Of a stretch of DNA of 64,000 bases, positions 1-8,910 are shown piece after piece. The DNA lies in NCBI RefSeq assembly GCF_051401765.1, contig NC_135068.1:2170001-2234000 (forward strand). Reading direction: 5' to 3'. The notes beneath the pieces were generated by a model, which was not told where the DNA came from, made no database searches, and was given only the letters and a program-made list of their open reading frames with translations. The DNA is from Calliopsis andreniformis (lineage: Eukaryota > Arthropoda > Insecta > Hymenoptera > Andrenidae). The stretch's first letter is position 1. Every line of letters begins with the position of its first letter. A program made the translations under genes and the position numbers.

Positions 1-7
1 GTCCTGT

Positions 8-799
8 CTACGTTTTCGGTCTGCTGTGTGCCAATTTTAGTTTATTTATATGTACTGTACGTATGTCATTATTAGTCCGTATCTTAACATTCTGATTGGG
101 CAATAATTCTAATACCTTATGTGGTCCAGTGTACTGATCTGCAAATTTCCCTTTTTGCGGTTCCTTTAGGAGATAAACTATGTCTCCTGCTTTAAAGTTT
201 TGAGGGTTTATTTTTTGGTCATAATATCCTTTTGATCTAATTTTGGCATTATTTAGATTTTCCTTGGCGGTAATTTGCACGTCAGTGATCTTATCGAATA
301 GGTCTCTTAGATAATCGGCATACGTGTGTTCCAAGTTTTCTGGAATTGGTTGCTCACTAGATGGCTCCCGTGCAATGCAGCCAAATATTAATTCGTGAGG
401 TAAAAATTTGGTGCCCTCGTGTACCGATGTATTATATGAAAACATTGCTAAATCTAACCAATCGTCCCAATTCGTGCTATTATTTATGTATTGTTTTAGG
501 TATTGCATTAATACGTGATGTGATCTGTCGATTGTTTGCGGTGGTGCCATAGCTCCAGAAGTATGTGGTATGGGACTCGCAGTGCGATTCATAAGTGATT
601 CTTCCAGGTGCTCCATTTTAACCCTTAATTCATCAAGCCCGTTGAATTTTTCTTCCCATAAGGAAAGGGATGCCAACATTCGGCCCAGAGTAGATTGTGT
701 CTGTACTTGCCTTCGTTTCGTTTCTTCTTGAATAACGTGTAATTTAGCCGTTTGTTCCTTGAGCTCCTCCAAAGTAAGTGAGTTGCTGGGTTTGGTCAT
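8..799 (-). pseudogene. Errantivirus-like gag N-terminus fused in frame to integrase C-terminus (internally deleted copy)
   Basis: A 263-residue open frame. Residues 1 to about 87 are a charged, helical gag-like start beginning 59 bases after a primer binding site. From about residue 90 (RSHHVLMQYLK) the protein becomes the end of a Ty3/gypsy integrase: the region after the catalytic Glu, FSYNTSVHEGTKF, then a GPY/F-type module (QYTGPHKVLEL) and the HINKLKLA ending. Protease, RT, RNase H and the integrase core are absent, so about 3-4 kb was lost without breaking the frame. The integrase end closely resembles that of the pol at 58,309-62,525. Family assignment is strong; activity is not expected. 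It is a deletion derivative rather than a domesticated gene unless expression is shown. Confidence 0.85.
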
Positions 800-857
800 G
801 TTTGTTATTTGTCAAGATACGAGTAGATCGTTTAATTCCTTCAACTATGGCAGCTTC

Positions 858-876
858 AATCCCACCGCTGTCACCA
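858..876 (-). promoter_or_regulatory. Primer binding site, tRNA-Leu type
   Basis: On the minus strand the 19 bases read TGGTGACAGCGGTGGGATT, as expected for the complement of a tRNA-Leu 3' end with CCA. It lies 5 bases inside the LTR edge and upstream of the gag start at 799. The element at 54,181 has a near-identical site (TGGTGACAGCGGGGTGGGA). Confidence 0.75.
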
Positions 877-881
877 AAAAT

Positions 882-1098
882 TGTTATACCCCAGGGCGTT
901 CAGGACGTTTGCGGTGCTAAGTTACTTCGATAGCAGGCTGCTGTCACCAGTGCAGGTATTTCTGGAGCCTGCACTCTCCAGTAATGGACAGGAATCTGAA
1001 TTATACGACCGCTTCGAGCAAGTCTATGCGACTTATGGCTCGGGATAGTTGAAGGGATGACTCTAGTAACTACTGTCAAAGGTTACGGGGACGTAACA
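882..1098 (-). repeat. LTR of the errantivirus-like element, shared by two internal regions
   Basis: 217 bp with TGTTA...TAACA ends on the minus strand (TGTTACGTCCCC ... GGTATAACA). On one side lie a polypurine tract and an env 3' end; on the other a primer binding site and gag start. It therefore serves as the 3' LTR of one copy and the 5' LTR of the next. A diverged piece of the same LTR recurs at 33,128-33,258. Confidence 0.8.
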
Positions 1099-1110
1099 CC
1101 TCCCCCCTTT
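1099..1110 (-). promoter_or_regulatory. Polypurine tract
   Basis: The minus strand reads AAAGGGGGGAGG directly before the LTR, the normal position of the plus-strand priming site of an LTR element. It touches the env stop codon. Confidence 0.75.
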
Positions 1111-1865
1111 AATTCAAATTTCTGAAAGAAATTTGTTCAAGATCCCTCACCGCTTGCTTGAATTCCTTCGCTACAGTGGAGGGCGTTGCCTGAGGCTCTG
1201 CTACTGCTGCTGGCGGAGGTTGATTCGGTTGCGTGGTTGATTGCTTCTTCTCGGCCAAGCGTATTAGCAGATGTGTAAGGGAGCTCCACATGGCTCCTAA
1301 CAGCGGCGGTCTACATCCATAGACTGAGTGGAGGTGGCAGCAGTGGATAATGGTGTCGATTATGGTTTTGATGAACTTTATTATTCTGAAAATTCCCAAT
1401 ATTCCGGCTGCCAGTGACCCAAATGCTACAAATCCGTTCCAGAATCTTGTGACTGCACTTTCAGCTAATTTGGTGATTGTATCTTCATCGAATATACCTA
1501 TCAGAGAAACTGAACCAGGTGGAATGTTCCTTCCTGTGACTCCTCTGGCGAGTGTGTTGAGTATAGCTGTTTTTTCCGCAGGAAACATTATGTGATCACG
1601 TAGGTTTTCCAGATCTTTTTGCGAATATATTCCGCTTATTGCCAGAGCTGAGGCGGATACGTAATGCCACGATGGTTTTGTCATAGGCCGTAGCATTTGC
1701 GGAGGGATTCATGTAGGTGAATAAGAATGATGATGATATAGTGGGGGCAAAGCTAGTGGTGATAGCTACATGTAACGTGTGATCTGCTGAAACATTGTCA
1801 CAGTTTAGAATAAACAATTTCTGAGCGAAAGTATATGTGTGTGTGTGTAATGGAAAATATTCCAA
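1109..1865 (-). pseudogene. Env-like glycoprotein C-terminal part, frameshifted
   Basis: Two overlapping minus-strand frames (1596-1865, then 1109-1696) read as one C-terminal glycoprotein separated by a frameshift near 1700. The downstream part has a long hydrophobic stretch (about residues 88-120 of the 195-residue frame, rich in Gly, Ala and Ile) that fits a membrane anchor, then a His/Cys-rich cytoplasmic segment and a Pro/Gln-rich tail. The stop abuts the polypurine tract and LTR, the env position of an endogenous errantivirus-like element. The N-terminal half is missing. Which glycoprotein family it derives from cannot be settled by eye. The frameshift and truncation make it non-functional. 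Confidence 0.65.
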
Positions 1866-1945
1866 GGAAATTGGAGTTTGCGGCGTTGGATGCTATAAGG
1901 ACTATTTTCATTTTCATTTTAATTATACTTTAATTAAGCTGTAAC

Positions 1946-2019
1946 GAGCTACTCTCGGGAACACTTTCAGATAGTGTAATTGAAAAGATATTGTTTGAGA
2001 GTACTCCCAAGAGTAGCTC
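1946..2019. repeat. Short inverted repeat
   Basis: GAGCTACTCTCGGGA at 1946-1960 pairs with TCCCAAGAGTAGCTC at 2005-2019 (14 of 15 bases). It sits between the env remnant and the exon-like modules. The role is unknown; it may be the end of a small foldback element. Confidence 0.6.
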
Positions 2020-2088
2020 GCGATAGTTTTCACTTTCTTAAGTGTCCACACACCCTAAATGTATACATAATTTTTCTGTATTTTTCAG

Positions 2089-2178
2089 CTCATAAACCAT
2101 TGGTTTATGAAGTATCATTCCGGCTAACGTCGGCGGCGACAACCATACATCGTTGAAGAGCAGCAGGCATATCACACC
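2089..2178 (+). other. Exon-like module A with palindromic start
   Basis: Preceded by a pyrimidine-rich acceptor (CTGTATTTTTCAG) and followed by a good donor (GTAAGT at 2179). The exon opens with the near-palindrome CATAAACCATTGGTTTATG, which translates as LINHWFM. All three frames contain stops, so this copy is decayed or non-coding. It resembles the modules at 2256 and 12,752 in acceptor, palindrome and the GC-rich stretch that follows. Confidence 0.45.
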
Positions 2179-2255
2179 GTAAGTATAATTTTGAATTTAA
2201 TTAAATACTTATTTCATTTAATTTTTATTAATTTTCTGTATTTTTTCGCTTACAG

Positions 2256-2454
2256 CTTATAAACTTAATGTTTATAAGGCGTCGTGATGAGCGCCGCCGC
2301 CGCCGACAGTGGAATGACGACATTTGGGAGTGGAACGATATATCGCTGGATTATTTATTTGGTTAGTATGAATATTATAGTATGATTTTTAATTATGAAA
2401 TATATTAATAAATTAAAAAATTTATATAGTATTTTTTACGTTTCAGATAACTAA
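2256..2454 (+). CDS. Last two coding exons of a possible small arginine-rich gene (5' end not found)
   Basis: Predicted exons are 2256-2361 and 2447 onward, with intron 2362-2446 (GT donor at 2362; acceptor TTTTTACGTTTCAG ending 2446). The first exon is open for 35 codons: it starts LIN, has the basic cluster RRRDERRRRRQ and then an acidic, Trp-containing tail (WNDDIWEW). Splicing keeps the frame and adds two residues before TAA at 2452. An AATAAA lies near 2537. No initiator exon was recognised. The palindrome CTTATAAAC...GTTTATAAG opens the exon. The protein is unfamiliar; coding potential is inferred from splice signals and frame only. Confidence 0.35.
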
Positions 2455-2679
2455 GAAGAAACTATTTTGTATTTCTATTTTTATTTTTAATTTCTATTTT
2501 TTATTTTTTATTTCTATTTTTTTATATTTTTTATAATAAAAAGCTCATTACTTATATACACGTGATTGTATGTTAATCACCTTATAACACGTCCCCTTCC
2601 TAATACAGTGATATGCAATTAAAAATAAAAACCGTTTTTTTAAATTTTATTTTCGTATTTTTAATTGCCTATTAATCTA

Positions 2680-2796
2680 AGACCTTGTTTAGGACTGGCA
2701 TAAGTCTGTGTTGTACTTCATCATTTTTATGTTGTAATTTTTATTGTGCTTCAATTAAGCACAACACAGACTTAACCCAGTCGTAGACCAGATCTT
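2680..2796. repeat. Foldback sequence
   Basis: TAAGTCTGTGTTGT (2701-2714) and ACAACACAGACTTA (2761-2774) are perfect inverse complements. The pairing continues imperfectly outward (GACTGG with CCAGTC, then AAGACC with GATCTT). It forms a hairpin of about 117 bases in an AT-rich stretch. Confidence 0.75.
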
Positions 2797-4714
2797 ACAA
2801 CATAAAGAAAATTCTGACACCTTTAAATCAAATGACAACGATGTCATCCATCCAATAACCATTTGCATTTTATCGACTAATTCTTTTCGTTGATAAAATA
2901 GATTCGCATGTTTATCGATCGATTTTCGGTTGGTAAAACAGTTTTGCATTGATTTCAACCGGTATCAATGCGTGACGTCATCAGTCGTGCCCCCCCCCCC
3001 CCGTAACGTCAGCCCCCTAGACAGCCTGTCCAGAACCCCCATATATATATACTGATGATAAATTGCTACCATCTTCTTCTGTAAAGTCTCACAACTCGTG
3101 GACAGTATCTTCGTGCGAAAAATCTCGCGTAAAACAATACAACAATCTAAAACGACCAATACAAAAACAAAACACAAGTTTTTAAGAATCTTCTACATTT
3201 TTTACTCATAATAATTTCATCGGCTTTCGATGGATAGGACAATGTATCGGCTAGCTGTATATTAAGAAATGTTTTCTTGCCATACAAATGTTTAGAAAGT
3301 TTTATGACGCCCGCGCCAGAGAAGCTATTTTTGAGTACGCTGTCTTCATCGGTTTTAGCCGTTTGGGTCGAACAGTTAAGTGTTCTTTAGGAATTTTCTA
3401 CGACAGCCTCAATAGCGTTCGTAAGTGTCATAAATCTTGGGTCTCGGACTGGCCGAACCCTGGATTGCCGGAGGCCTGCGAAGTATCACGCGGTGACACA
3501 TAACTTTCAGGGTCTGACAGGTTGTTTAGGTTTTTCCCTGATGAGACCCCGCTGCATCATCAATATTTACGTTAAGAAATTGGCCTTTGACAATTCGCCC
3601 CACTCTGGAAAAGCTGGAGACGGCAAGCGAGCTGTCTTGACCAATGAAAATTAGTTGAACAGCTTCTCCAAGAAACCAAACCGTGAAGGAAGAAGTTTTT
3701 GGGAGAGACAGTTCAAGAGTTCTTGAGTGAGTCTCGTACAGACAAGAAGACTAGTGTTCAACTCGCGTGAAAAATAAAGCCTGGAATAGTCACGTATATT
3801 TGCAACGGTTATTTTACCTATACGAAGCATCCCTTTAACAATTTTTATCTGTCCTTAACAATCTAAGTAAATTCGATAAATTACATTTACGAACACTCAT
3901 TATTACAAACGAAAAAGATAAATAAATAAACGAAAATAGAAATATAAAGTATACTACAGCTAATAAAAAAGAAAAAAACACGGAAAGTAAGGCAAACATG
4001 AATAATACGTAACAATAAAATAAAATAAATGCTATACTAATTTAATGTACCAAATTAAAGCTAATATAAATGTTAGAATACTATAGATAAAATGAATGAA
4101 ACGTTAAAATACTATAAATATATGAATGAAACTAAAATACTAATAAAATACTATACATAAAATACTTAAAATACGTTAAGATAAAATGCTATACTAATTT
4201 ACTATCCTAAATAAAAACTAATATAAATGTTAAAATACTATAAATAATACTAAAATACTATAAATGTTAAAATACTATACTAAACTATTCTACAAGAAAT
4301 ACTATATTAAAATCGAAAACGTACAAAATCAAAGAAATTAACAATGAATACTTTAAACTCAAACACATGGGAATATTGTGGTATCACCACGTGAATCAAA
4401 TCACTCGTAAAACTTTGAACATCGAAATTTGATTTATCCTGCCTAAATGGTCGCTACTGTGATATCAGTGGTGCAATTGCACATATCCAACGGCTCCTTT
4501 CAATGGCTGAGCTGCCTGTAAAAGCCAATATGGCGTCGAAATAGCTTGTGAAATAATTTAAAAATGCTCACCTTTAAAGACACATAACTTTTCAACCGCT
4601 GAATTCCTAAACTTAAAACTTGCATTTTTGGATTCCGCTCGTCCAGTACTATTAAAATATATATAAAAAAACAGATTAATTTTTGTTTCTTCAAAGTAGT
4701 TTCAGCCGAAACTA
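2797..4714. other. Stretch without recognisable genes
   Basis: Contains a TGACGTCA palindrome near 2972, a run of 14 C at 2989-3002, an (AT)n TATA-like stretch near 3043, and a moderately GC-rich segment (3290-3780) with one 71-codon ORF that matches nothing I know. From 3890 to 4370 the DNA is very AT-rich with many imperfect repeats of a TAAAATACTATA unit. Nothing else is visible. Confidence 0.6.
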
Positions 4715-5731
4715 GTGGTAAAGATGGACAAAATAAAAAGCTTCAATATTCAAAAATTCCAAGAAAAAAATTTTGAATTATGGAAATATCAAATGGAAAT
4801 CATTTTTCGTGCCGCAAAAGTAATGAGTGTTGTAGACGGCACGAGGGTTCGACCGGTAGAAGGTGCAGTTTTGCAGAGCCAGTGGGATGATCTCAACGAG
4901 AAAGCAATCTCAACAGGTATGGAATTTGATCAGTTACAAACGGTCATGATCTGCAATACAGCCAGGGATATGTGGGATCGTCTCAAAGTTATACATGAGC
5001 AACGTCTGCAGTAAATAAGGTGGCACTGAAGCAGCAATTCTTCAATTACAAAATGTCTGAGACTGATATGATAGCCCAGTATATTGGCAAAGTAGAATCT
5101 CTAGCACAAAAGGATGTTGATGAACCAGTAGGAAATGTGGATAAAATAGCGAAAGCTTTGGATAGTCTTCTTACGAAGTATAATTCATTTGTTACCGCGT
5201 GGGACTCGTATGACAAAAAGTAACAAACCTTTGACAATGTAACATCAGGTTATTAAAGGGAGAACAACGTCTGTCTCAATTGGACGAAGCAACAACAGCA
5301 TTTGCAGCAATAAAGATCAGTCATCCTAAAGACAAGAGTAAAAATCAAGAAACTCTGACAAAAAGAATAAAATATTTGCAAATAAAGAAGGTGTGGAATG
5401 TTATGTTTGCCAGAAAAAAGGTCATTATAAAGCTGAATGTCGCAAAAGGCTATGTAAACCTCAGAGACATACTCCTGAGTCTAAACATCAAGCTCTGAAT
5501 GCTGAAATAAGGAACATGTTGGCTACCGATTGTGATGATGTATGGCTCGCTGACAGTGCTGCATTAAAGCACATGACTTCACGGAAAGAATGATTCTCAA
5601 CACTGAAGCCTCTGGAAGATTGTGACATATCGGTCCAGATAGGAGACAACTCGTTTGTACGGGCAGAAGAAATTGGTTCCATCAAGCTTATGGCATTGGT
5701 AAATAGAACCTGAGAGTCACGTACGTTGGAC
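4715..5731 (+). pseudogene. Ty1/copia gag-protease remnant
   Basis: Broken across several frames (4715-5014, 5020-5223, 5280-5593 and on). The first part is a copia Gag of the UBN2 type (LWKYQMEII, then a conserved TARDMWDRL). It is followed by the knuckle CYVCQKKGHYKAEC (CX2CX4HX4C) and a protease start (WLADSAALKHMT) where the usual active-site DSG/DSA context is still visible. Stops follow, and the reading is lost at a TTAA where the next element begins. No LTR was found. It belongs to a different copia family from the one at 24,751. Confidence 0.8.
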
Positions 5732-5789
5732 TTAAGGGGGTACGATCAGATATATCAGAGCGGCGACATTACCGACAAAATTAGGCAAA

Positions 5790-6126
5790 AACAGGGGTTT
5801 ACGGCCTCACACTTTTAGTCCTTATATGAGATGATTTTAAGCTGGGAATGGATTCATTCGAAAGAAAAAAGTTCAATGCAGCGCAGTCAACTCGCGATTT
5901 AACGAAATTCTACTGATATTTAGTAATACGAGTGTTGTAAAGTAGAGCAAAAATCTACCATTGACAGCTATGGAAATTTAAGCATTTTTATGTAATTTAG
6001 AGAGTGTTTTGAACGAAATCGCGAGTTGACTGCGCTGCGTTGTGCTTTTTTCTATCGAATGAACCCTTTCCCAGTTCAAAATGTTCTCATATAAGGACGA
6101 AAAGTGTCAGGCCGTAAAACCATACC
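5790..6126. repeat. Hairpin nested in the left end of the TTAA element
   Basis: Arms of roughly 115 bases (about 5790-5905 and 6013-6126) are imperfect inverse complements. Landmarks are CAGCGCAGTCAACTCGCGAT on the left, its complement ATCGCGAGTTGACTGCGCTG on the right, and a CTTATATGAGA block with its complement. It has no coding capacity and looks like a small foldback inserted in the larger element. Confidence 0.75.
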
Positions 6127-6599
6127 ACAGTATTGCTTTAGGCTGGGTTATCGATAAAACAGGCAAAAAATATGACAAATTTAGTTGGCCTTTTGCGAAC
6201 CAGGCGGCGCCTAATTTGAAAGACTGCCGATGTGGAATCGGAATCTGTGATACCCAAATTGGCGATGCGAGTTACTGAAAATTTTCCCCTCCACTATACA
6301 CACCACCTTAGGATTCGCGTGTGTATGAGCTCGGCGCTTCGGGCCACTTCGGACAGCTTCGGAAAGTCAAAAGAGAACGCGAATGTAAAGTGAACCTTAC
6401 TCTCTCGTTCTTGAAATACTGTCAAGTTGCCGACAAACGGCGCGCGATATTTTCATTTGCCCATATTTATTGTGTCAGCATCGCCGACTTCTACGATCTC
6501 TGGAAATGCAGCCACTGTGACTACACCGGTTGTAAAGAGAATTAATACAAGAATTAATTTATTTGTTATCAATTTATTTATTTTTTTATTATTTTATTA

Positions 6600-7006
6600 T
6601 CATTTTATTATGATAATGTTTTTTGGACCGCGGCCCTCTCCTCCCTCTCCTCTCCCGCCTCTCCCACCTCTCCCGCCTCTCCCGCCTCTTCCGCCTCTCC
6701 CACCTCTCCCGCCTCTTGCGCCTCTTGCGCCTCTTGTGCCTCTTGTGCCTCTTCTGTATTTGTAAAATTTTATTAGATGTTTCATTTTTTTTATCTGTAA
6801 TAGAGAAAGTAAATAATCATAATGTTATGTAGTCTGAAATTGCGTATGTATCTAATTATAAATACGTACTTTTTGAGTAAAGCCAGCATTTCTGCTGGCG
6901 GCGGCGATCCTTGCCGTGGCGACGCAGACCGCGGCCGCGGCGTTGTCGTTCTTGTATTTTCTTTTTTCGATGGAGAGCAGTCCATTGCGTCTTCTTTGTT
7001 TGCCAT
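6600..7006 (-). CDS. Small two-exon gene: RGG-repeat protein (about 96 residues)
   Basis: Exon 1 is 7006-6870, beginning ATGGCAAACAAAG, with a consensus donor GTACGT. Exon 2 is 6753-6600, after an acceptor ending AAATACAG. The intron 6754-6869 is 116 bases and AT-rich. Splicing preserves the frame (exon 1 ends two bases into a codon). The N-terminal 45 residues are basic and Ser/Pro-rich (TTTPRPRSASPRQG). Exon 2 is a run of RGT, RGA and RGG tripeptides, then GEGGEGRG and a short Lys/Ile tail. RGG boxes typically bind RNA and are arginine-methylated; that is family knowledge, not shown here. An intron-like acceptor (TTATTGTTAG) precedes the ATG, so a 5' untranslated exon is possible. Exon 2 is close to a microsatellite, so chance coding remains possible. 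Confidence 0.45.
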
Positions 7007-7570
7007 CTAACAATAAATTAAAGAAATTGTTGTATCCTTTTCTTGAATTATTATTTATAATTCATAGACAAATTACAAAATCATGTTATAATTCATTGAA
7101 AATATGTCTTTACTTATCTCGAGGGTCGAATAATTCCTTTATCTTTAATTCGACGATTTATTTTCTCAAATAATTTTCGAGCACTTGTCTAGTCGCTGAA
7201 TGCTGACTCGGGGACAGCCTCGAACATTACAACGTAACATCGTCCAATGACAAAAATCTAGTTTTTTATGATTTTCATCCTATCTGTTTCAGAATGGTAA
7301 TAAAAAATTAAATACATATAATAATAATGTACATTTTTCATCGAAAATAAATTCATTATAAATCGGTTTCGTTGTGCTTAAATTTTCATCACAAATTTTA
7401 TAGGATCCAACCGTAATTTTCTGACTTCTGTAAGTACAGGGTGTCAAAAAACTCAAACTAAGTTCAAAATTTATTGGAACTTCACTACCATTTTTCAATA
7501 GAACAGCTGAGTTCCTTCGACACTTGCGAGCTGACCAAAATACGAAATAAGGTTGGCAATACTAGATACA

Positions 7571-8039
7571 GATGAGCCGTATCGCCATGACAAGAGTTTT
7601 GAACGTGTATAAAAAAGGTACATAGATGTATAACAGATTTCATGCTAACTAATCATATTTCTCCTGTACATCGAACATAATGTAATAATTATATTTATTT
7701 TCAACATTACAGATAAAAGAGTTCACACAGGAGAAGTTTCAGCTTGCCACAGATGAACGATATCGTCACGACAGGAGTTACTGAAGTATGTAAAAGAGGT
7801 ACGTAGATGTATAGGCGATTTCACACTAACTAATCATATTTCTCTTATAAATCACAAAAAATGTAATAATTATGTTTATTTTCAATATTATAGATAAATA
7901 ATTGTGTTTATTTTTAACATGATAGAGAAAGAGTTCACACTACGCAAGTGGAAGAACGGCAGTAGGAACTTTGACCGGGGTCGTGACAGTAGCTACAGAG
8001 GCGGGAGAGACGGGCACCAAAATATCAAGTTTTATTTTT
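7571..8039 (+). other. Tandemly repeated exon-like units with arginine-rich coding traces
   Basis: A unit of about 180 bases occurs two to three times. Unit ends are at 7617 (donor GGTACAT) and 7798 (donor GGTACGT); acceptors are at 7712 (CATTACAG), 7893 and 7925. Related peptides appear in each (YRHDKSF, YRHDRSY, then RGRDSSYRGGRDG), beginning with KEFT in the second and third. The first two are closed by stops; the last is open to TAA near 8036, with AATAAA nearby. It looks like duplicated exons of a small arginine-rich gene, now partly decayed. Confidence 0.4.
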
Positions 8040-8146
8040 AAATAAAAAATTTTAAGACATGTACTGTTTAGTTATTTCAAACTAAATGTATTGTGTAATT
8101 ATCGTTGTGATAGATCGTATCGATGTGGGCGAACAATGAATAATAT

Positions 8147-8234
8147 GAATGTAGTGGTATTTAGAATGTGACACGTGTAAAATTTATACACATACAAATA
8201 TCATGTGTCGCGTTTGATAAATACCACTACATTC
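8147..8234. repeat. Foldback sequence inside the TTAA element
   Basis: GAATGTAGTGGTATTT (8147-8162) is the exact inverse complement of AAATACCACTACATTC (8219-8234); a looser ACACGTG/ACACATG match lies inside. Small hairpin, no coding. Confidence 0.85.
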
Positions 8235-8630
8235 TCACGATTCAATGCTATATTGAATCACTGAAAATATCTCAGCAATCGGAAACATTGCACGTGGCTC
8301 GTGCCGCTTGTAGGGATTTGAATAGTTGAATATAGCGTTTCAAGGGTGAGAGAGTAAGACTCATATTTGCACTCTCTCTACTTTCCGCAAATGTCCGAAA
8401 TCGGTCGCGAAGCGTCGAGTTCATGTACGCATAGCTCGTATAGTAGTGTGTGCAATAGAGGGGGAAATTTTCTAAGCTACTTCCCCAATTCGAAATCATA
8501 GAAAGGCTCCATCTTGCGTTCATCAGGTAGCCACGTGTCTGTGGGTAATACTATTTTTGCAACGAAAACTGTAATAGCAGATACCGACCTGGCAATCTCG
8601 AAAAGTCACGCGACTACCATACCCCCTTAA

Positions 8631-8908
8631 TGTTGCATATTATAATCTTACATTATCAAACCTTACAGTATCAAATCTAGAACGATTATTCCCACCAATA
8701 TGTTCCACTGAATCGAATCTCGCGTTTTTGTATGACCATCCCCACCAGTTTATCTCTTCTAAACTATCGCTCTTATCATTCCCCCACATGACAAGATTCT
8801 ACAGTCTCACTGCGTTTAGACACTAAGACAATAAGGTGAAGAGTTACATGATACACATGTATACGAATTACAACACATTTGTGATTCACAATCACAAGTG
8901 CATAGTAT
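8631..8908. other. Spacer, nothing recognised
   Basis: AT-rich spacer following the TTAA element. I see no ORF of note and no clear resumption of the copia frame that ends at 5731. Confidence 0.5.
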
Positions 8909-8910
8909 TA

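Larger units (their letters stand above)
5736..8626. mobile_element. Non-autonomous TTAA-flanked element with long inverted ends
   Basis: TTAA at 5732-5735 and 8627-8630 flank ends that are inverse complements over about 10 bases (GGGGGTACG and TACCATACCCCC), the arrangement of piggyBac-type insertions. Inward, about 6180-6470 and 8265-8500 are again diverged inverse complements (GAAAATTTTCCCCTCC near 6277 with its complement near 8468; an ACTCTCTC block near 6400 with its complement near 8345). The left end is lengthened by a nested hairpin. No transposase is present. Inside lie a minus-strand two-exon gene and plus-strand exon-like repeats. Assignment to piggyBac rests only on TTAA and ends. 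Confidence 0.65.

Noticed and set aside
361..552. Plus-strand 63-codon ORF
   Set aside because: Antisense of the gypsy integrase end; no independent support.
5736..5900. Continuation of the copia protease across the TTAA element to 8631
   Set aside because: Reading on after 8630 gave no convincing copia protease or pre-integrase motif, so I did not join the flanks.
6427..6765. Plus-strand 112-codon ORF rich in Pro/Leu
   Set aside because: It is the antisense of the RGG repeats; the minus strand has the ATG, splice sites and stop.
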